Shown in pieces: positions 27,741 to 36,719 of a stretch of 64,000 nucleotides of DNA (the stretch's first letter is position 1; every line of letters begins with the position of its first letter). Made by a program: the position numbers and the translations under genes. This DNA comes from Rhizobium freirei PRF 81 (lineage in GTDB: Bacteria; Pseudomonadota; Alphaproteobacteria; Rhizobiales; Rhizobiaceae): contig NZ_AQHN01000084.1 in assembly GCF_000359745.1 (NCBI RefSeq), positions 124,001-188,000 of the forward strand, read 5' to 3'. The notes under the pieces were generated by a model. It made no database searches, was not told the origin of the DNA, and was given only the letters and a program-made list of their open reading frames with translations.

Positions 27741-29411
27741 CTATGAAGCTACCTCGAACGCCGCTCTGACGAGGCGTTCGGTGTAAGCGGTCTTGGGATG
27801 GGATAGAACCTCATCGACCGGCCCTTCTTCCATGATCTTGCCGTGCTGCATGACGATCACGCGATGGCAAAGGGCGCGGACGACCTTGAGGTCGTGTGAA
27901 ATGAAAAGATAGCTCAGGCCCCGCTCGTCCTGCAGCTTGCGCAGGAGGTCGATGATCTGGGCCTGAACGGAGAGATCGAGCGCCGAGGTCGGCTCGTCGA
28001 GCAGGATGAACTCCGGTTCGAGCGCGATGGCGCGTGCGATCGCGATGCGCTGACGCTGCCCGCCGGAAAATTCATGCGGGAAGCGCGAGAGGATATTGGC
28101 GGGCATACCGGCGCTGACAAGCGCTTCCTTGACGCGCTCCGACCGCTCGGTTTTGCCGGTGCCGATATTGTTGACCACCAGTCCCTCGGAAATGATCTGG
28201 CCGACGGTCATGCGCGGATTGAGCGACGAGAACGGGTCCTGAAAGACGATCTGCATGCGGGAGCGCAAAGGCCGCATCTCGGCGCGAGACCGGCCGTGAA
28301 TTGCCTGCCCGTCGAAGAAGATCTCACCGCTATCGGCATCGATGAGGCGCAGTAGCGCCTGCCCGAAGGTGGTCTTGCCGGAGCCGGACTCGCCCACCAG
28401 CCCGAGCGTTTCATGGCGTCGCAGTTCCAGATTCAGGCCATTGACGGCGACAAGCTCGCGCATGTCGGGCTTGAAGAAGCTCCCATGCCGCAGCATGAAC
28501 GCGACCTTGACGGATTTGCCCTCAAGTACTGTGTCGCAATTCGGCGGCAGCGGCTTTGCCCGCCCGCGCGGCTCCGACGTCAGCAGATGCTGGGTGTAGG
28601 GGTGCTGCGGGTTCGCGAACAGCGCCTCCGTCGTGTTGTGCTCGCGCATTTCCCCATGCTGCATCACATAGACGTAGTCGGAAAACTGGCGCACGACGGT
28701 CAAGTCGTGGGTGATCAGGATCACCGCCATGCCGAGTTGCTTCTGCAGGTCGCGGATGAGGTTCAGGATTTGCGCCTGCACCGTCACGTCGAGTGCCGTC
28801 GTCGGCTCATCGGCAATCAGCACGTCCGGATCATTGGCGAGCGCCATGGCGATCATGACGCGTTGGCGCTGCCCGCCGGAAAGCTGATGCGGATATTGCT
28901 TGAGTCGTGCCTCGGGATCGGGAATCTGCACCTGCTTCAAGAGATCGAGTGCTCTTTTCTCGGCGTCACGGCGGTTGACCTTGCGATGAACCCGGATGGC
29001 TTCCACGATCTGGCTGCCGATGGTGTAGATCGGATTGAGCGAGCTCATCGGCTCCTGGAAAATCATCGAGATGCGGTCGCCGCGCAGCTGCCGGCGCGCG
29101 CGCTCGGAGAATTTCAGGACATTCTTGCCGTCATAATGAACGGCGGACTTGTCCGAAACCACGGCGCGTTTGGTCAAAAGCCCCATGACCGTGCGGGCCG
29201 TCACCGATTTTCCCGAGCCGGATTCGCCGACGATCGCAATGGTTTCGCCGCGATGGAGCTGGAAGGAAATATCCTTGACGGCATCGACCACGCCGTCTTC
29301 CACCTTGAATTTGACGGCGATGTTGCGGGCATCGATAACGGGCGCGACAGCCCTTTCGCCGGCGTCGAAGCGAATATCGGGAGCGAAGGGATTGACGAGT
29401 GCGAGAGCCAT
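27741..29411 (-). CDS. Fused two-domain ABC importer ATPase (alpha-galactoside system)
   Basis: A 556-residue protein with two ATPase halves. Half 1 has Walker A 'GESGSGKSV' (about 62-70), signature 'LSGGQRQRVMIAMAL' and Walker B 'LIADEPTTALD'. Half 2 has 'GESGSGKTT', 'FSGGQRQRIAIARAI' and 'ILLDEPTSALD'. It energises uptake through the two permeases encoded just upstream and the AgpA-like binding protein. The gene starts 14 bp after the second permease gene and ends 18 bp before melA. It is a paralogue of 11357-13267. In S. meliloti the agp genes next to alpha-galactosidases serve the same role. Confidence 0.9.
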   Translation of the reverse strand: MALALVNPFAPDIRFDAGERAVAPVIDARNIAVKFKVEDGVVDAVKDISFQLHRGETIAIVGESGSGKSVTARTVMGLLTKRAVVSDKSAVHYDGKNVLKFSERARRQLRGDRISMIFQEPMSSLNPIYTIGSQIVEAIRVHRKVNRRDAEKRALDLLKQVQIPDPEARLKQYPHQLSGGQRQRVMIAMALANDPDVLIADEPTTALDVTVQAQILNLIRDLQKQLGMAVILITHDLTVVRQFSDYVYVMQHGEMREHNTTEALFANPQHPYTQHLLTSEPRGRAKPLPPNCDTVLEGKSVKVAFMLRHGSFFKPDMRELVAVNGLNLELRRHETLGLVGESGSGKTTFGQALLRLIDADSGEIFFDGQAIHGRSRAEMRPLRSRMQIVFQDPFSSLNPRMTVGQIISEGLVVNNIGTGKTERSERVKEALVSAGMPANILSRFPHEFSGGQRQRIAIARAIALEPEFILLDEPTSALDLSVQAQIIDLLRKLQDERGLSYLFISHDLKVVRALCHRVIVMQHGKIMEEGPVDEVLSHPKTAYTERLVRAAFEVAS

Positions 29412-29424
29412 ATCCGTTCTCCTC

Positions 29425-30552
29425 TCAATAGGGATCGATCGCGTCGCGCAGCCCGTCGCCGAGCGCGTTGAAGGCGAAGACGGTGACGAGAACGAAAGCG
29501 ACGGGCGAGAGAATCCAGGGGTAGGAGCCGATGACCGAATAGGTCGACGTATCCTGCAGCATCAGCCCCCATGAAATCAGCGGCGGCTTGACGGCAAAGC
29601 CGAGGAAACCCAGGAAGGATTCGAGCAGAACCACGCTCGGGATCGCAAGTGTCACGGCGACGATGACGTGGCTCATGACGTTGGGGAAGATGTGCTGCAG
29701 GATGATGCGCCGGTCGGTGGCTCCGATGGCCATCGCCGCCCGCACATAGTCGATCCTTGCCAGTGCCAGCGTCTTGCCGCGCACTTCGCGTGACATCTGC
29801 GCCCAGCCGAGTGCCGACATGACGATGATGACGAAGGCCAGGAAGACATTGGTCGGCGCCGTCACAGGGATCAGCGAGGTCAAAGCCAGATAGAGCGGCA
29901 ATTGCGGGAACGCCAGTACCACCTCGACGAAGCGCTGGATCCAGGCGTCGATCGCGCCGCCGAAATAGCCCGATATCATGCCGACTGTCGTTCCAACGAT
30001 GGTAACGATGGCGACCACGGTCAACGCAATCATCAGCGATATCCGCGAACCGTAGATCGCCCGCGACAGCACGTCCCGGCCAAACTTGTCGGTGCCGAGG
30101 AAATGCACGGGGCCGCCGTCGGTCGTGCCGAAGAGATGCCGGTCACTGGGGATCAGGCCGAAGAGATGATAGGGAGCGCCCTTGACGAATAGGCCGAGCA
30201 AACGCGGGTTGTCGTAGTCCGGTCCGACGATCGGCTGGAAGGTGACGGGATCCAGGTCGCTGGTTTCGACCAGCGCGTAAACCCGCGGCTGGAAGACGAA
30301 ATTGCCGTCCTTGTCATGGAAGCTGATGAGCTGCGGCGGCGCAAAACCGGTATCGGTTGCTTTTGGGTCGATCGGCGCGACGAATTCCGCGAAGATCGCC
30401 ATCATCAGCAGCAGGACGACGAGGATGAGGCCGCTCATGCCCGTCCAGGAGCGCTTCAGGCGCCGCCAGACCAGTGCGATGTAGCTTTCGCTGCCGCTCT
30501 TGTGCTTGATCTTTTCTTCCGGTGGGGGCGGGGAGTTGCTGAAAGCGAGCAT
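29425..30552 (-). CDS. ABC importer permease, DppC-like, with periplasmic insert
   Basis: A 375-residue permease. After the first helix ('LILVVLLLMMAIFAEFVA') it has roughly 100 extra residues ('APPQLISFHDKDGNF' to 'HLFGTTDGG') before 'FLGTDKFGRDVLSRAIYG'. The core then contains the EAA loop 'DYVRAAMAIGATDRRII'. ATG 30552 overlaps the TAA of the preceding permease gene (TAATG). The much longer open frame running upstream to 30966 is an out-of-frame shadow of the first permease gene. It is paralogous to 16165-17340. Confidence 0.88.
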   Translation of the reverse strand: MLAFSNSPPPPEEKIKHKSGSESYIALVWRRLKRSWTGMSGLILVVLLLMMAIFAEFVAPIDPKATDTGFAPPQLISFHDKDGNFVFQPRVYALVETSDLDPVTFQPIVGPDYDNPRLLGLFVKGAPYHLFGLIPSDRHLFGTTDGGPVHFLGTDKFGRDVLSRAIYGSRISLMIALTVVAIVTIVGTTVGMISGYFGGAIDAWIQRFVEVVLAFPQLPLYLALTSLIPVTAPTNVFLAFVIIVMSALGWAQMSREVRGKTLALARIDYVRAAMAIGATDRRIILQHIFPNVMSHVIVAVTLAIPSVVLLESFLGFLGFAVKPPLISWGLMLQDTSTYSVIGSYPWILSPVAFVLVTVFAFNALGDGLRDAIDPY

Positions 30553-31562
30553 TAGTGGATCCCTCCCTGTTGACGCACGCGCGGATCGAGCAGGGCAAGC
30601 AGCATGTCGGCGATGATGTTGCCGACGATGAGGGTTGCCGAAAGCACCATCATGAAGGTTGCTGTGACATAGACGTCGCCGACCGCCATCGAGCCGACGA
30701 TGGCCGGCCCGACGGTCGGCAGCGTGAAGATGATTGCGGTTTCGATCTCGCCGGTCAGCATGTAGGGCAGAACCACACCCTGATACATGACCAGCGGGTG
30801 CAGCGCGTTCGGCACGGCATGACGCATGACGACGGCACCGCCGGAAAGCCCCTTGGCGCGCGCGGTCTCGACATATTGGGCATTCAGCGTGTCGAGCAGA
30901 TTGCCGCGCATGACGCGCATATTGTAAGCGAGGCCGCCGAACGTGGCGATGGCGACGACCGGCCACACATGTTTGACGAGGTCGACGAACTTGCCCCAGG
31001 ACCAGGGTGCTCCGCCATATTGCGGCGAAAAGAAACTGCCGATTTCCGAGACGTTGAGCTGGAAGACGAGGAGATAGACGATGATCAGCGCCATCAGGAA
31101 GCGCGGCACCGTCATGCCGAGGAAGGAGATGCCGGACAGCAGGCTGTCGATCCAGCTATATTGCCGCGTCGCCGCCCATATGCCGAAACCGATGCCGAGA
31201 ATGGATGCGAATATATGGCATACGAGCGCCAGCGCCAGCGTTCGCGGCAGACGCTCGCCGACGACATCGGCAACGGGCTTGTTGTAGAACATGCTGTAGC
31301 CGAAATCGCCTCTGGTGACGATGCCGCCGATCCAGTTGACGTATTGAACGACCATTGGCTTATCGAGCCCATGCTCTCGGCGATAGGCCTGTGCTTGGGC
31401 ATCGGCTTGCTCGAAGGACGCGCCGCCCTGGTTCATCAATTGCGAGCGGATGTAATCGGCATAATCGCCCGGTGGTGCCTGGATGATGGCAAAAGTCACC
31501 ACGCTCAGGATGAAGAGCACGGGGATGGCGGAGGCTATTCTCACGAGCAGGAATCGTAACAT
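30552..31562 (-). CDS. ABC importer permease, DppB-like
   Basis: A 336-residue inner-membrane permease with about six helices. The N-terminus 'LRFLLVRIASAIPVLFILS' is the usual DppB first helix, and 'YVETARAKGLSGGAVVMRH' is the EAA-like coupling loop. It overlaps the next permease by one base. It lies 159 bp downstream of the binding-protein gene, and that gap holds an intercistronic stem-loop (31672-31705). It works with the binding protein at 31722-33806 to import alpha-galactosides, by analogy with the agp system. Confidence 0.9.
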   Translation of the reverse strand: MLRFLLVRIASAIPVLFILSVVTFAIIQAPPGDYADYIRSQLMNQGGASFEQADAQAQAYRREHGLDKPMVVQYVNWIGGIVTRGDFGYSMFYNKPVADVVGERLPRTLALALVCHIFASILGIGFGIWAATRQYSWIDSLLSGISFLGMTVPRFLMALIIVYLLVFQLNVSEIGSFFSPQYGGAPWSWGKFVDLVKHVWPVVAIATFGGLAYNMRVMRGNLLDTLNAQYVETARAKGLSGGAVVMRHAVPNALHPLVMYQGVVLPYMLTGEIETAIIFTLPTVGPAIVGSMAVGDVYVTATFMMVLSATLIVGNIIADMLLALLDPRVRQQGGIH

Positions 31563-31671
31563 GGAACGGTTCGCTTCTCTTTGATGCTGTCGGCAGTCTC
31601 GTTCCTTGAGGACGATATGCGCCAGCGGTTCATTTTACCCGGCGATAGCTGATCGCTGGATGTTTCAGGTT

Positions 31672-31705
31672 CCGTGGCAGCCGGCATTTTCGTCGCCTGC
31701 CACGG
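31672..31705 (-). other. Intercistronic stem-loop between binding-protein and permease genes
   Basis: A perfect 9-bp stem, CCGTGGCAG (31672-31680) with CTGCCACGG (31697-31705), and a 16-base loop. No T-run follows on the minus strand, so it is more likely an mRNA-processing or 3'-protecting structure than a full terminator. Such hairpins commonly raise the level of the binding protein relative to the permeases. Confidence 0.55.
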
Positions 31706-31721
31706 GTTACGTCATTCGACC

Positions 31722-33806
31722 TTATTTGATCGGACCGGCGCCGCCCGGTGCACCCGGCAGCTGCTCGGCGAACAGCTCGTATTTGCCCTGCTTGTCGGCA
31801 GGCACCCAAAGCCGCTCGCGGACGATGGAGTCCTCAGCCCAGTTGAACAGGAAGATCGGCGTGCCCGCAGGGACGTTGGAGAAACGCTTGTTGATGATCA
31901 GCGCGCCCGGATATTCCGTCAGGCCGATATTGTAGAGATGCCCGGTGGAGATCTTCTGGAACTGCTTCATCAAGGCCACGCGCTCGCCGTTGTCCTGCGA
32001 TTTCGTGAACTTGCCGACGATGTCGACCATGTCCTTTTCGAAAGGCATCAGGTCCACCATGCCGTCCGAGGCGGCACGGTGGTTCCAGCTCGTGCGCGGG
32101 CCGACCGGTGCAAGCTGCTCGGTATTCTGCACGACGGAGGCCAGCTCCGTGCTGTTGCGCCGGACCATCCAGTCGAAGCGGCCGCTATAGTTCGCATCGT
32201 CTCGCTGATTGCCGTCGAGTGCATTGATAATGACGCGCAGTCCGAGCTTTTCCATCTGGGCGACGACGCCCTCGGCAAGGCTCTTGTCGGTGGCGTAGCC
32301 GCTGTTGACCAGAAGCGTGATCTCGACATCCTTGCCGCCATTGACGCCCGCCGGGAAGTTGACGATGCCGTCGCCGTCGGTGTCTTTCAGGCCGGCCTTC
32401 GCAAGCTCTGCCTTGGCGGCGGCGAGATCGAACGGATAATAGACCGTGGAACTGCGATCATAGAAGGCGCTGCCGGAGGAGAGTCCGCCCGGATAGATTG
32501 CCGTGAACGGTCCCTTGACCAGCGACTCGCCGAGCGCCTTGCGGTCGAGCGCCATGGTAACGGCCTTGCGGAAGCTCTCATTGCGGTTCAGATCTCGAAC
32601 CGCCTGAGCACGCGCGTCCGGATTGCCCCAGCCATTGGCGGAGAAATTCATCTGCAGGTTATAGCCGATGAGACGTGGACCGAAGGCAAGGCGAGCCGGA
32701 GCTTCGGACTGCGCGGCGCGCTTCAGCGAGGCGACGAAGTTTTCCGGCTGTTCGAGGTTCGAAAAGTCGCCGGAGCCGGCAACCGCCTGCACGTCGCGGT
32801 CAGCCCAGGTCGAGAGCTTATAGTGCAGCTCGTTGAGGTAGGGCAGCTGATTGCCCTTCTCGTCGACCTTCCAGTAATAGGGGTTGCGGCGCATGACGAT
32901 GATATCGTCGGACCGATATTCCACAGGCACCCAGGCGCCCATGACGGGCATGTTCATGAATTCCGGCGGGAAGGCATTCTTGAACTGATCGTAAGTATTC
33001 TTGGAATATTTCGGATGCTGCGGCTTCAGAATGTGCGACGGGCCGGGGCAGAATGTGCCGTAGGCCATGGCATAGAGATATTGCTTCGGAAATGCTTCCT
33101 TGAAGGTCCATTCGACGGTGTAGTCGTCGATCTTCTTCAGCGTCGTGCCGGCTCCGAACGTATCCGGGCTCGCGCCGTTCAAAGGCGAGACGTTCCGATC
33201 GTTGACCTCGTCTTCCCAGTAGAACATCAAGTCGTCGGCGTTGAAGGGTGCGCCGTCGGACCATTTTGCGCCTTCGATCAGGTGCATGGTGAGCTTATGG
33301 CCGTCCGTCGACCAGTCCCAGCTCTTGGCAAGGTTCGGTAGCGGCTCGGTATCCTTGGCTTCGACCTGGAAGAGCGGAGCGGTGCGCGTCAGGCATTCGG
33401 ACAGGCCGATATCGATGCCGCCCCAACCCTGGCTCTGGCCGCCTGTATAGTTCCAGCCTTCCGGCCGGCCGCCGATGACGTGGCGTAGCGTGTCGCCATA
33501 GACGCCGACGCCGTCAGGCATGTTGCCGCTCTTGTAGACCAGCGGCTCTTTCGGGAGGCGATCCTTGACGGGCGGCAGCTTGCCGGTCTTGACGAACTTG
33601 TCGGTGACCCAGGAAGGCTCGTGATAGTCCGGCAGCGCCTTGAACTCCAGGATGGAGCTGCGCTCGACATATTTGATCTTGCCTTCCGCCGGGAAGACCG
33701 GTGGAACGGGCGGTACAGTCGGCTCGGCTGCATAGGCGCTGATCGCGATTGCGGATGTGGCAATCGTCAGCGCGGCGAGAAGGCCGATCGGTCGAAAATG
33801 TCTCAT
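31722..33806 (-). CDS. Periplasmic alpha-galactoside-type solute-binding protein (AgpA-like)
   Basis: A 694-residue family 5 (oligopeptide-type) binding protein with a Sec signal peptide ('IGLLAALTIATSAIAISAYA', cleavage near residue 27). Family segments include 'LTMHLIEGAKWSDGAPFNADD' around 170-190 and 'RKAVTMALDRKALGESLV' near 425. Long peptide-type binding proteins next to alpha-galactosidases are known from S. meliloti as AgpA, needed for melibiose and raffinose uptake. The length, neighbours and operon order fit that role. GGGAGAGAG precedes the start. Stem-loops flank the gene on both sides, suggesting higher expression than the rest of the operon. A distant oligosaccharide specificity cannot be excluded. 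Confidence 0.88.
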   Translation of the reverse strand: MRHFRPIGLLAALTIATSAIAISAYAAEPTVPPVPPVFPAEGKIKYVERSSILEFKALPDYHEPSWVTDKFVKTGKLPPVKDRLPKEPLVYKSGNMPDGVGVYGDTLRHVIGGRPEGWNYTGGQSQGWGGIDIGLSECLTRTAPLFQVEAKDTEPLPNLAKSWDWSTDGHKLTMHLIEGAKWSDGAPFNADDLMFYWEDEVNDRNVSPLNGASPDTFGAGTTLKKIDDYTVEWTFKEAFPKQYLYAMAYGTFCPGPSHILKPQHPKYSKNTYDQFKNAFPPEFMNMPVMGAWVPVEYRSDDIIVMRRNPYYWKVDEKGNQLPYLNELHYKLSTWADRDVQAVAGSGDFSNLEQPENFVASLKRAAQSEAPARLAFGPRLIGYNLQMNFSANGWGNPDARAQAVRDLNRNESFRKAVTMALDRKALGESLVKGPFTAIYPGGLSSGSAFYDRSSTVYYPFDLAAAKAELAKAGLKDTDGDGIVNFPAGVNGGKDVEITLLVNSGYATDKSLAEGVVAQMEKLGLRVIINALDGNQRDDANYSGRFDWMVRRNSTELASVVQNTEQLAPVGPRTSWNHRAASDGMVDLMPFEKDMVDIVGKFTKSQDNGERVALMKQFQKISTGHLYNIGLTEYPGALIINKRFSNVPAGTPIFLFNWAEDSIVRERLWVPADKQGKYELFAEQLPGAPGGAGPIK

Positions 33807-33885
33807 CTTGTTCTCTCTCCCAAAATCGCGAGCGTTCCGTTCGAGGCCTCGCGTTCCTCCTTTGAAACGAAAGATGACCGGTTGG

Positions 33886-33912
33886 GGCGGGATATCCCCT
33901 TGAAATCCCGCC
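33886..33912 (-). other. Intercistronic stem-loop between GH4 and binding-protein genes
   Basis: An 8-bp stem, GGCGGGAT (33886-33893) with ATCCCGCC (33905-33912), and an 11-base loop, in the 136-bp gap between the GH4 gene and the binding-protein gene. No T-run follows, so read-through with processing is more likely than termination. Confidence 0.5.
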
Positions 33913-33942
33913 TCATCCCTTATCTTCCGGCCTGCATGTTCA

Positions 33943-35409
33943 TCAGCCCGCCTGCTTCAGAGCGGCTTTCTCCGCGCGCAACTCCTCGATCGTACGGACG
34001 TTGCGGCTGGCGGCACCCTTCCAGTCGCGCGTCTTGACCTTGCTGCGCGACAGCCGGTCCTTGGCACCTTCCACCGCATGCGCATATTGCGGCAGCCAAC
34101 GCGCCTCGGCGACGACCATTTCGTCGACCATCTGCCAGACCTCCTCCGGCGTGGCGATGGCGCCGACCAGCGGGTCGTGCAGGACGGCAAGTTTCAGCAG
34201 GTCGATATCGCCGCTGATGGCGGCATGGACCGACATGCGCTGAACGTTGATCGAAGAAATGCAGGTGGCCGCGCAGGCCTCCGGCAAAGTTACGCCCGCC
34301 ACCATATTGACGCCGAAGCGATCGATGAAGCCGGGGGATTCGATGATAGCGTCGCTTGGCAGATTGGTGATGACGCCATTGTTCTTGACGTTGAAATGGC
34401 CGCGATAGACGCGGTTGGTTTCGAGCGCCTCCAGAATGTGGCTCGCATGTTCGTTGGAGCGGCGTGCCGGGTCGATCGGCTGCGAAGCGCTGTCGAGGAT
34501 CTGCTGGAATTCCGTCTCAAACCAGTTGCGCGTCTCGGTGGAGTGACGCAGATAGCCGCCGGTTTCGCCGTGAATCCAGTCCGACATGTCGATCCATTTG
34601 TTGATCTCGTCGGGACGCTTGCGATACCAGGGCAGGTATTCGGACAGGTGGCCGTTGCTCTCCGTCGAATAGACGCCGAACCGCTTCAGCACGTCGATGC
34701 GCAGCTTTTCCTGCTGCGAAAAGACCGGATGCGCCTCGAAGGCGGCGATCAATTCGTCCTTGCCGATCTTGCGGCCGTTGAGGCGCAGATCGACGAACCA
34801 GGTCTGATGGTTGATGCCCGAGCAGATATAATCGAGCTCGCTCTTGTCCTTGGCGCCGAGCACTTCAGCGATTTGTTCGGCACCATGCTGGACGCCATGG
34901 CAGAGACCGATCGTGTCGACCTTGCCGTATTCGATCGCCGCCCAGGTGTTCATCGCCATCGGGTTGGCATAGTTCAGGAATTTGGCGCCGCTCTCGGCGA
35001 CCTCGCGGATATCCTTGCAGAAATCGAGGATGACCGGAATGTTGCGCTGACCGTAGAGAATGCCACCGGCGCAGATCGTATCGCCGACGCACTGGTCGAT
35101 GCCGTATTTCAGCGGAATGCGGATATCCTCGGCATAGGCTTCCAGGCCGCCGACGCGGACGCAGCTGATGATATAGCGCGCGCCCGTGAGCGCCTTGCGG
35201 CGATCCGTCGTGGCCGTCACGCGCGTCGGCAGCTTGTTTGCTTCGACGATCCGGTCGAGGATCGCCTTGATCATCGTCAGATTGTGCTCGCTCATGTCCG
35301 TCAGCGCGAATTCGACGTCGCGGAATTCCGGCACGCAGAGAATGTCGGTGAACAGCTTTTTCGTGAAGCCGACGCTGCCCGCGCCGATAATAGCGATTTT
35401 GAAACTCAT
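33943..35409 (-). CDS. GH4 family alpha-glycosidase (second paralogue)
   Basis: A 488-residue family 4 glycosidase. The Rossmann loop is 'IAIIGAGSVGFTKKLFTDIL'. The catalytic and metal motif is 'GLCHGVQHGA' with C170 and H171, and 'SGINHQTWF' has H201. It differs from melA in its motif (C-H-G rather than C-H-S), its length and its C-terminus, so it probably acts on a different alpha-galactoside or alpha-glucoside. ATG 35409 is preferred over 35424, because the segment between them contains the ribosome-binding site GGTGAGG. It is the first gene of the six-gene minus-strand operon and is divergent from the AraC-family regulator. Confidence 0.88.
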   Translation of the reverse strand: MSFKIAIIGAGSVGFTKKLFTDILCVPEFRDVEFALTDMSEHNLTMIKAILDRIVEANKLPTRVTATTDRRKALTGARYIISCVRVGGLEAYAEDIRIPLKYGIDQCVGDTICAGGILYGQRNIPVILDFCKDIREVAESGAKFLNYANPMAMNTWAAIEYGKVDTIGLCHGVQHGAEQIAEVLGAKDKSELDYICSGINHQTWFVDLRLNGRKIGKDELIAAFEAHPVFSQQEKLRIDVLKRFGVYSTESNGHLSEYLPWYRKRPDEINKWIDMSDWIHGETGGYLRHSTETRNWFETEFQQILDSASQPIDPARRSNEHASHILEALETNRVYRGHFNVKNNGVITNLPSDAIIESPGFIDRFGVNMVAGVTLPEACAATCISSINVQRMSVHAAISGDIDLLKLAVLHDPLVGAIATPEEVWQMVDEMVVAEARWLPQYAHAVEGAKDRLSRSKVKTRDWKGAASRNVRTIEELRAEKAALKQAG

Positions 35410-35570
35410 GATCCTCACCTTCAAGTCGGTCGAACGAGCAGCGGCAGGGGAGATAGCAGCATCTCCGCCCTATGATCGCATCGATTGCGAAACGGGCAGA
35501 AATTATGTTTTTTTCTCCAATCGCCGGTCCTCGTCGGCGGTCAAGCGCTGTTTTCTGGCGGAATTATGCC

Positions 35571-35576
35571 TATAAT
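35571..35576 (+). promoter_or_regulatory. Candidate -10 box of the araC-type gene
   Basis: A perfect TATAAT lies 44 bp before the GTG start of the AraC-family gene. No good -35 box sits 16-18 bp upstream, as is common for activator-dependent promoters. A 9-bp direct repeat AATCGCCGG occurs at 35519-35527 and overlaps the -10 box at 35574-35582. These could be binding half-sites of the regulator itself. Confidence 0.45.
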
Positions 35577-35620
35577 CGCCGGAGCGAACAGAGAACTATT
35601 ATGCTTTCAAGGGTAATTTT

Positions 35621-36523
35621 GTGCTGCAGGAATTGATCGATAACGGACAGGTCATGCGGACGGTTTCGCTGCCGCGCGGCCGCCACCGGCTGCATGCCAT
35701 GCCGACCAGCGCCGGCTATGAAATCAGATATAACGAACCCTATGATTGGGACGGGCGCCGGCGCGGCCAGACACCGTTTACCGTGCTTCAGCATACGATC
35801 AGCGGCTCCGGCCGGTTGCGCTATGAGGGTCGCAGCTATCGTGTGAACACCGGGGAGACGCTGCTCGTTCTCGTGCCGCACAATCACCGCTACTGGCTGG
35901 AGAAGGGGGAGCGCTGGGAATATTTCTGGATCTCGATGAACGGCGAGGAAGCGTTGCGCATCCATCGCCTGATCCTGTCCGCGGCCGGCCCCGTGCTGAA
36001 GCTGCAGCAGGCGACCATCGATCACCTTGCCGATTGCGGCCTGCGGCTTATCAGGGGTGCCCAGACGCCCGCCTCTGCCTCGGCCGTCGCCTATGAGGTG
36101 GCGATGGCGCTCTATGACGATGTCTTCGGCTCGCATGCCTTTGCCGCCGATCGCTCCGCCATGCAGATCGTCATCGACCACATCAACGCCAATCTGGATA
36201 AGCCGCTTCCCGTCGATGAACTCGCCACGGTGAGCGGTCTCAGCCGTGCGCATTTCTCGCGTGTCTTTGCCGAGAGCGAGGGTGTGCCGCCGGCGGAATT
36301 CGTGCTGCAGCAGCGCATGCAGCGCGCGGCGAAACTGCTGACGAAGGCGGCCTTCATTCCGGTCAAGGAAGTCGCGATCATGTCGGGCTTCGATGATGCC
36401 AATTATTTTTCCAAGGTGTTTCGCCGCATCTACGGTATCAATCCAACGGAGTTCCGCACGACCGGCATGTATGCCGCGGTGCGCAGCCCTGTCGAAGAGG
36501 GAAAGGGCAGCCGCAACCGGTAG
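35621..36523 (+). CDS. AraC family transcriptional regulator
   Basis: A 300-residue regulator. The N-terminal cupin-like sensor includes 'GSGRLRYEGRSYRVNTGETL' and 'VPHNHRYWLEKGERWEYFW' (residues about 65-110). The C-terminal double helix-turn-helix is 'PLPVDELATVSGLSRAHFSR' and 'PVKEVAIMSGFDDANYFSKV', followed by 'FRRIYGINPTEFR'. It starts at GTG 35621 with AAGGG at 35609-35613 and is transcribed away from the alpha-galactoside operon. In S. meliloti an AraC-type regulator (AgpT) activates the agp genes. The divergent layout here supports the same role in response to galactosides. Confidence 0.88.
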   Translation: MLQELIDNGQVMRTVSLPRGRHRLHAMPTSAGYEIRYNEPYDWDGRRRGQTPFTVLQHTISGSGRLRYEGRSYRVNTGETLLVLVPHNHRYWLEKGERWEYFWISMNGEEALRIHRLILSAAGPVLKLQQATIDHLADCGLRLIRGAQTPASASAVAYEVAMALYDDVFGSHAFAADRSAMQIVIDHINANLDKPLPVDELATVSGLSRAHFSRVFAESEGVPPAEFVLQQRMQRAAKLLTKAAFIPVKEVAIMSGFDDANYFSKVFRRIYGINPTEFRTTGMYAAVRSPVEEGKGSRNR

Positions 36524-36719
36524 GCTGCCGCAGGGCGACACGCGCCGCTGTCGTTCAAAGTCGGAGAACTGAAATCCGCCAACCGGTCGCATTGCGCGTC
36601 TGCGGCGAGCCTGTATAGATATCGCCCCGCGGCACCATGTCCGCCGCACCCTACGCCTGATTTTCCATGCAATATGTGTTCTTCCCCCGATGTGACGGGC
36701 TTAATCGATAGGACTGAAT

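Noticed and set aside
30552..30966. N-terminal extension of the second permease back to 30966
   Set aside because: The extension is an out-of-frame Arg/His-rich reading of the first permease gene. ATG 30552 overlaps its stop as TAATG.
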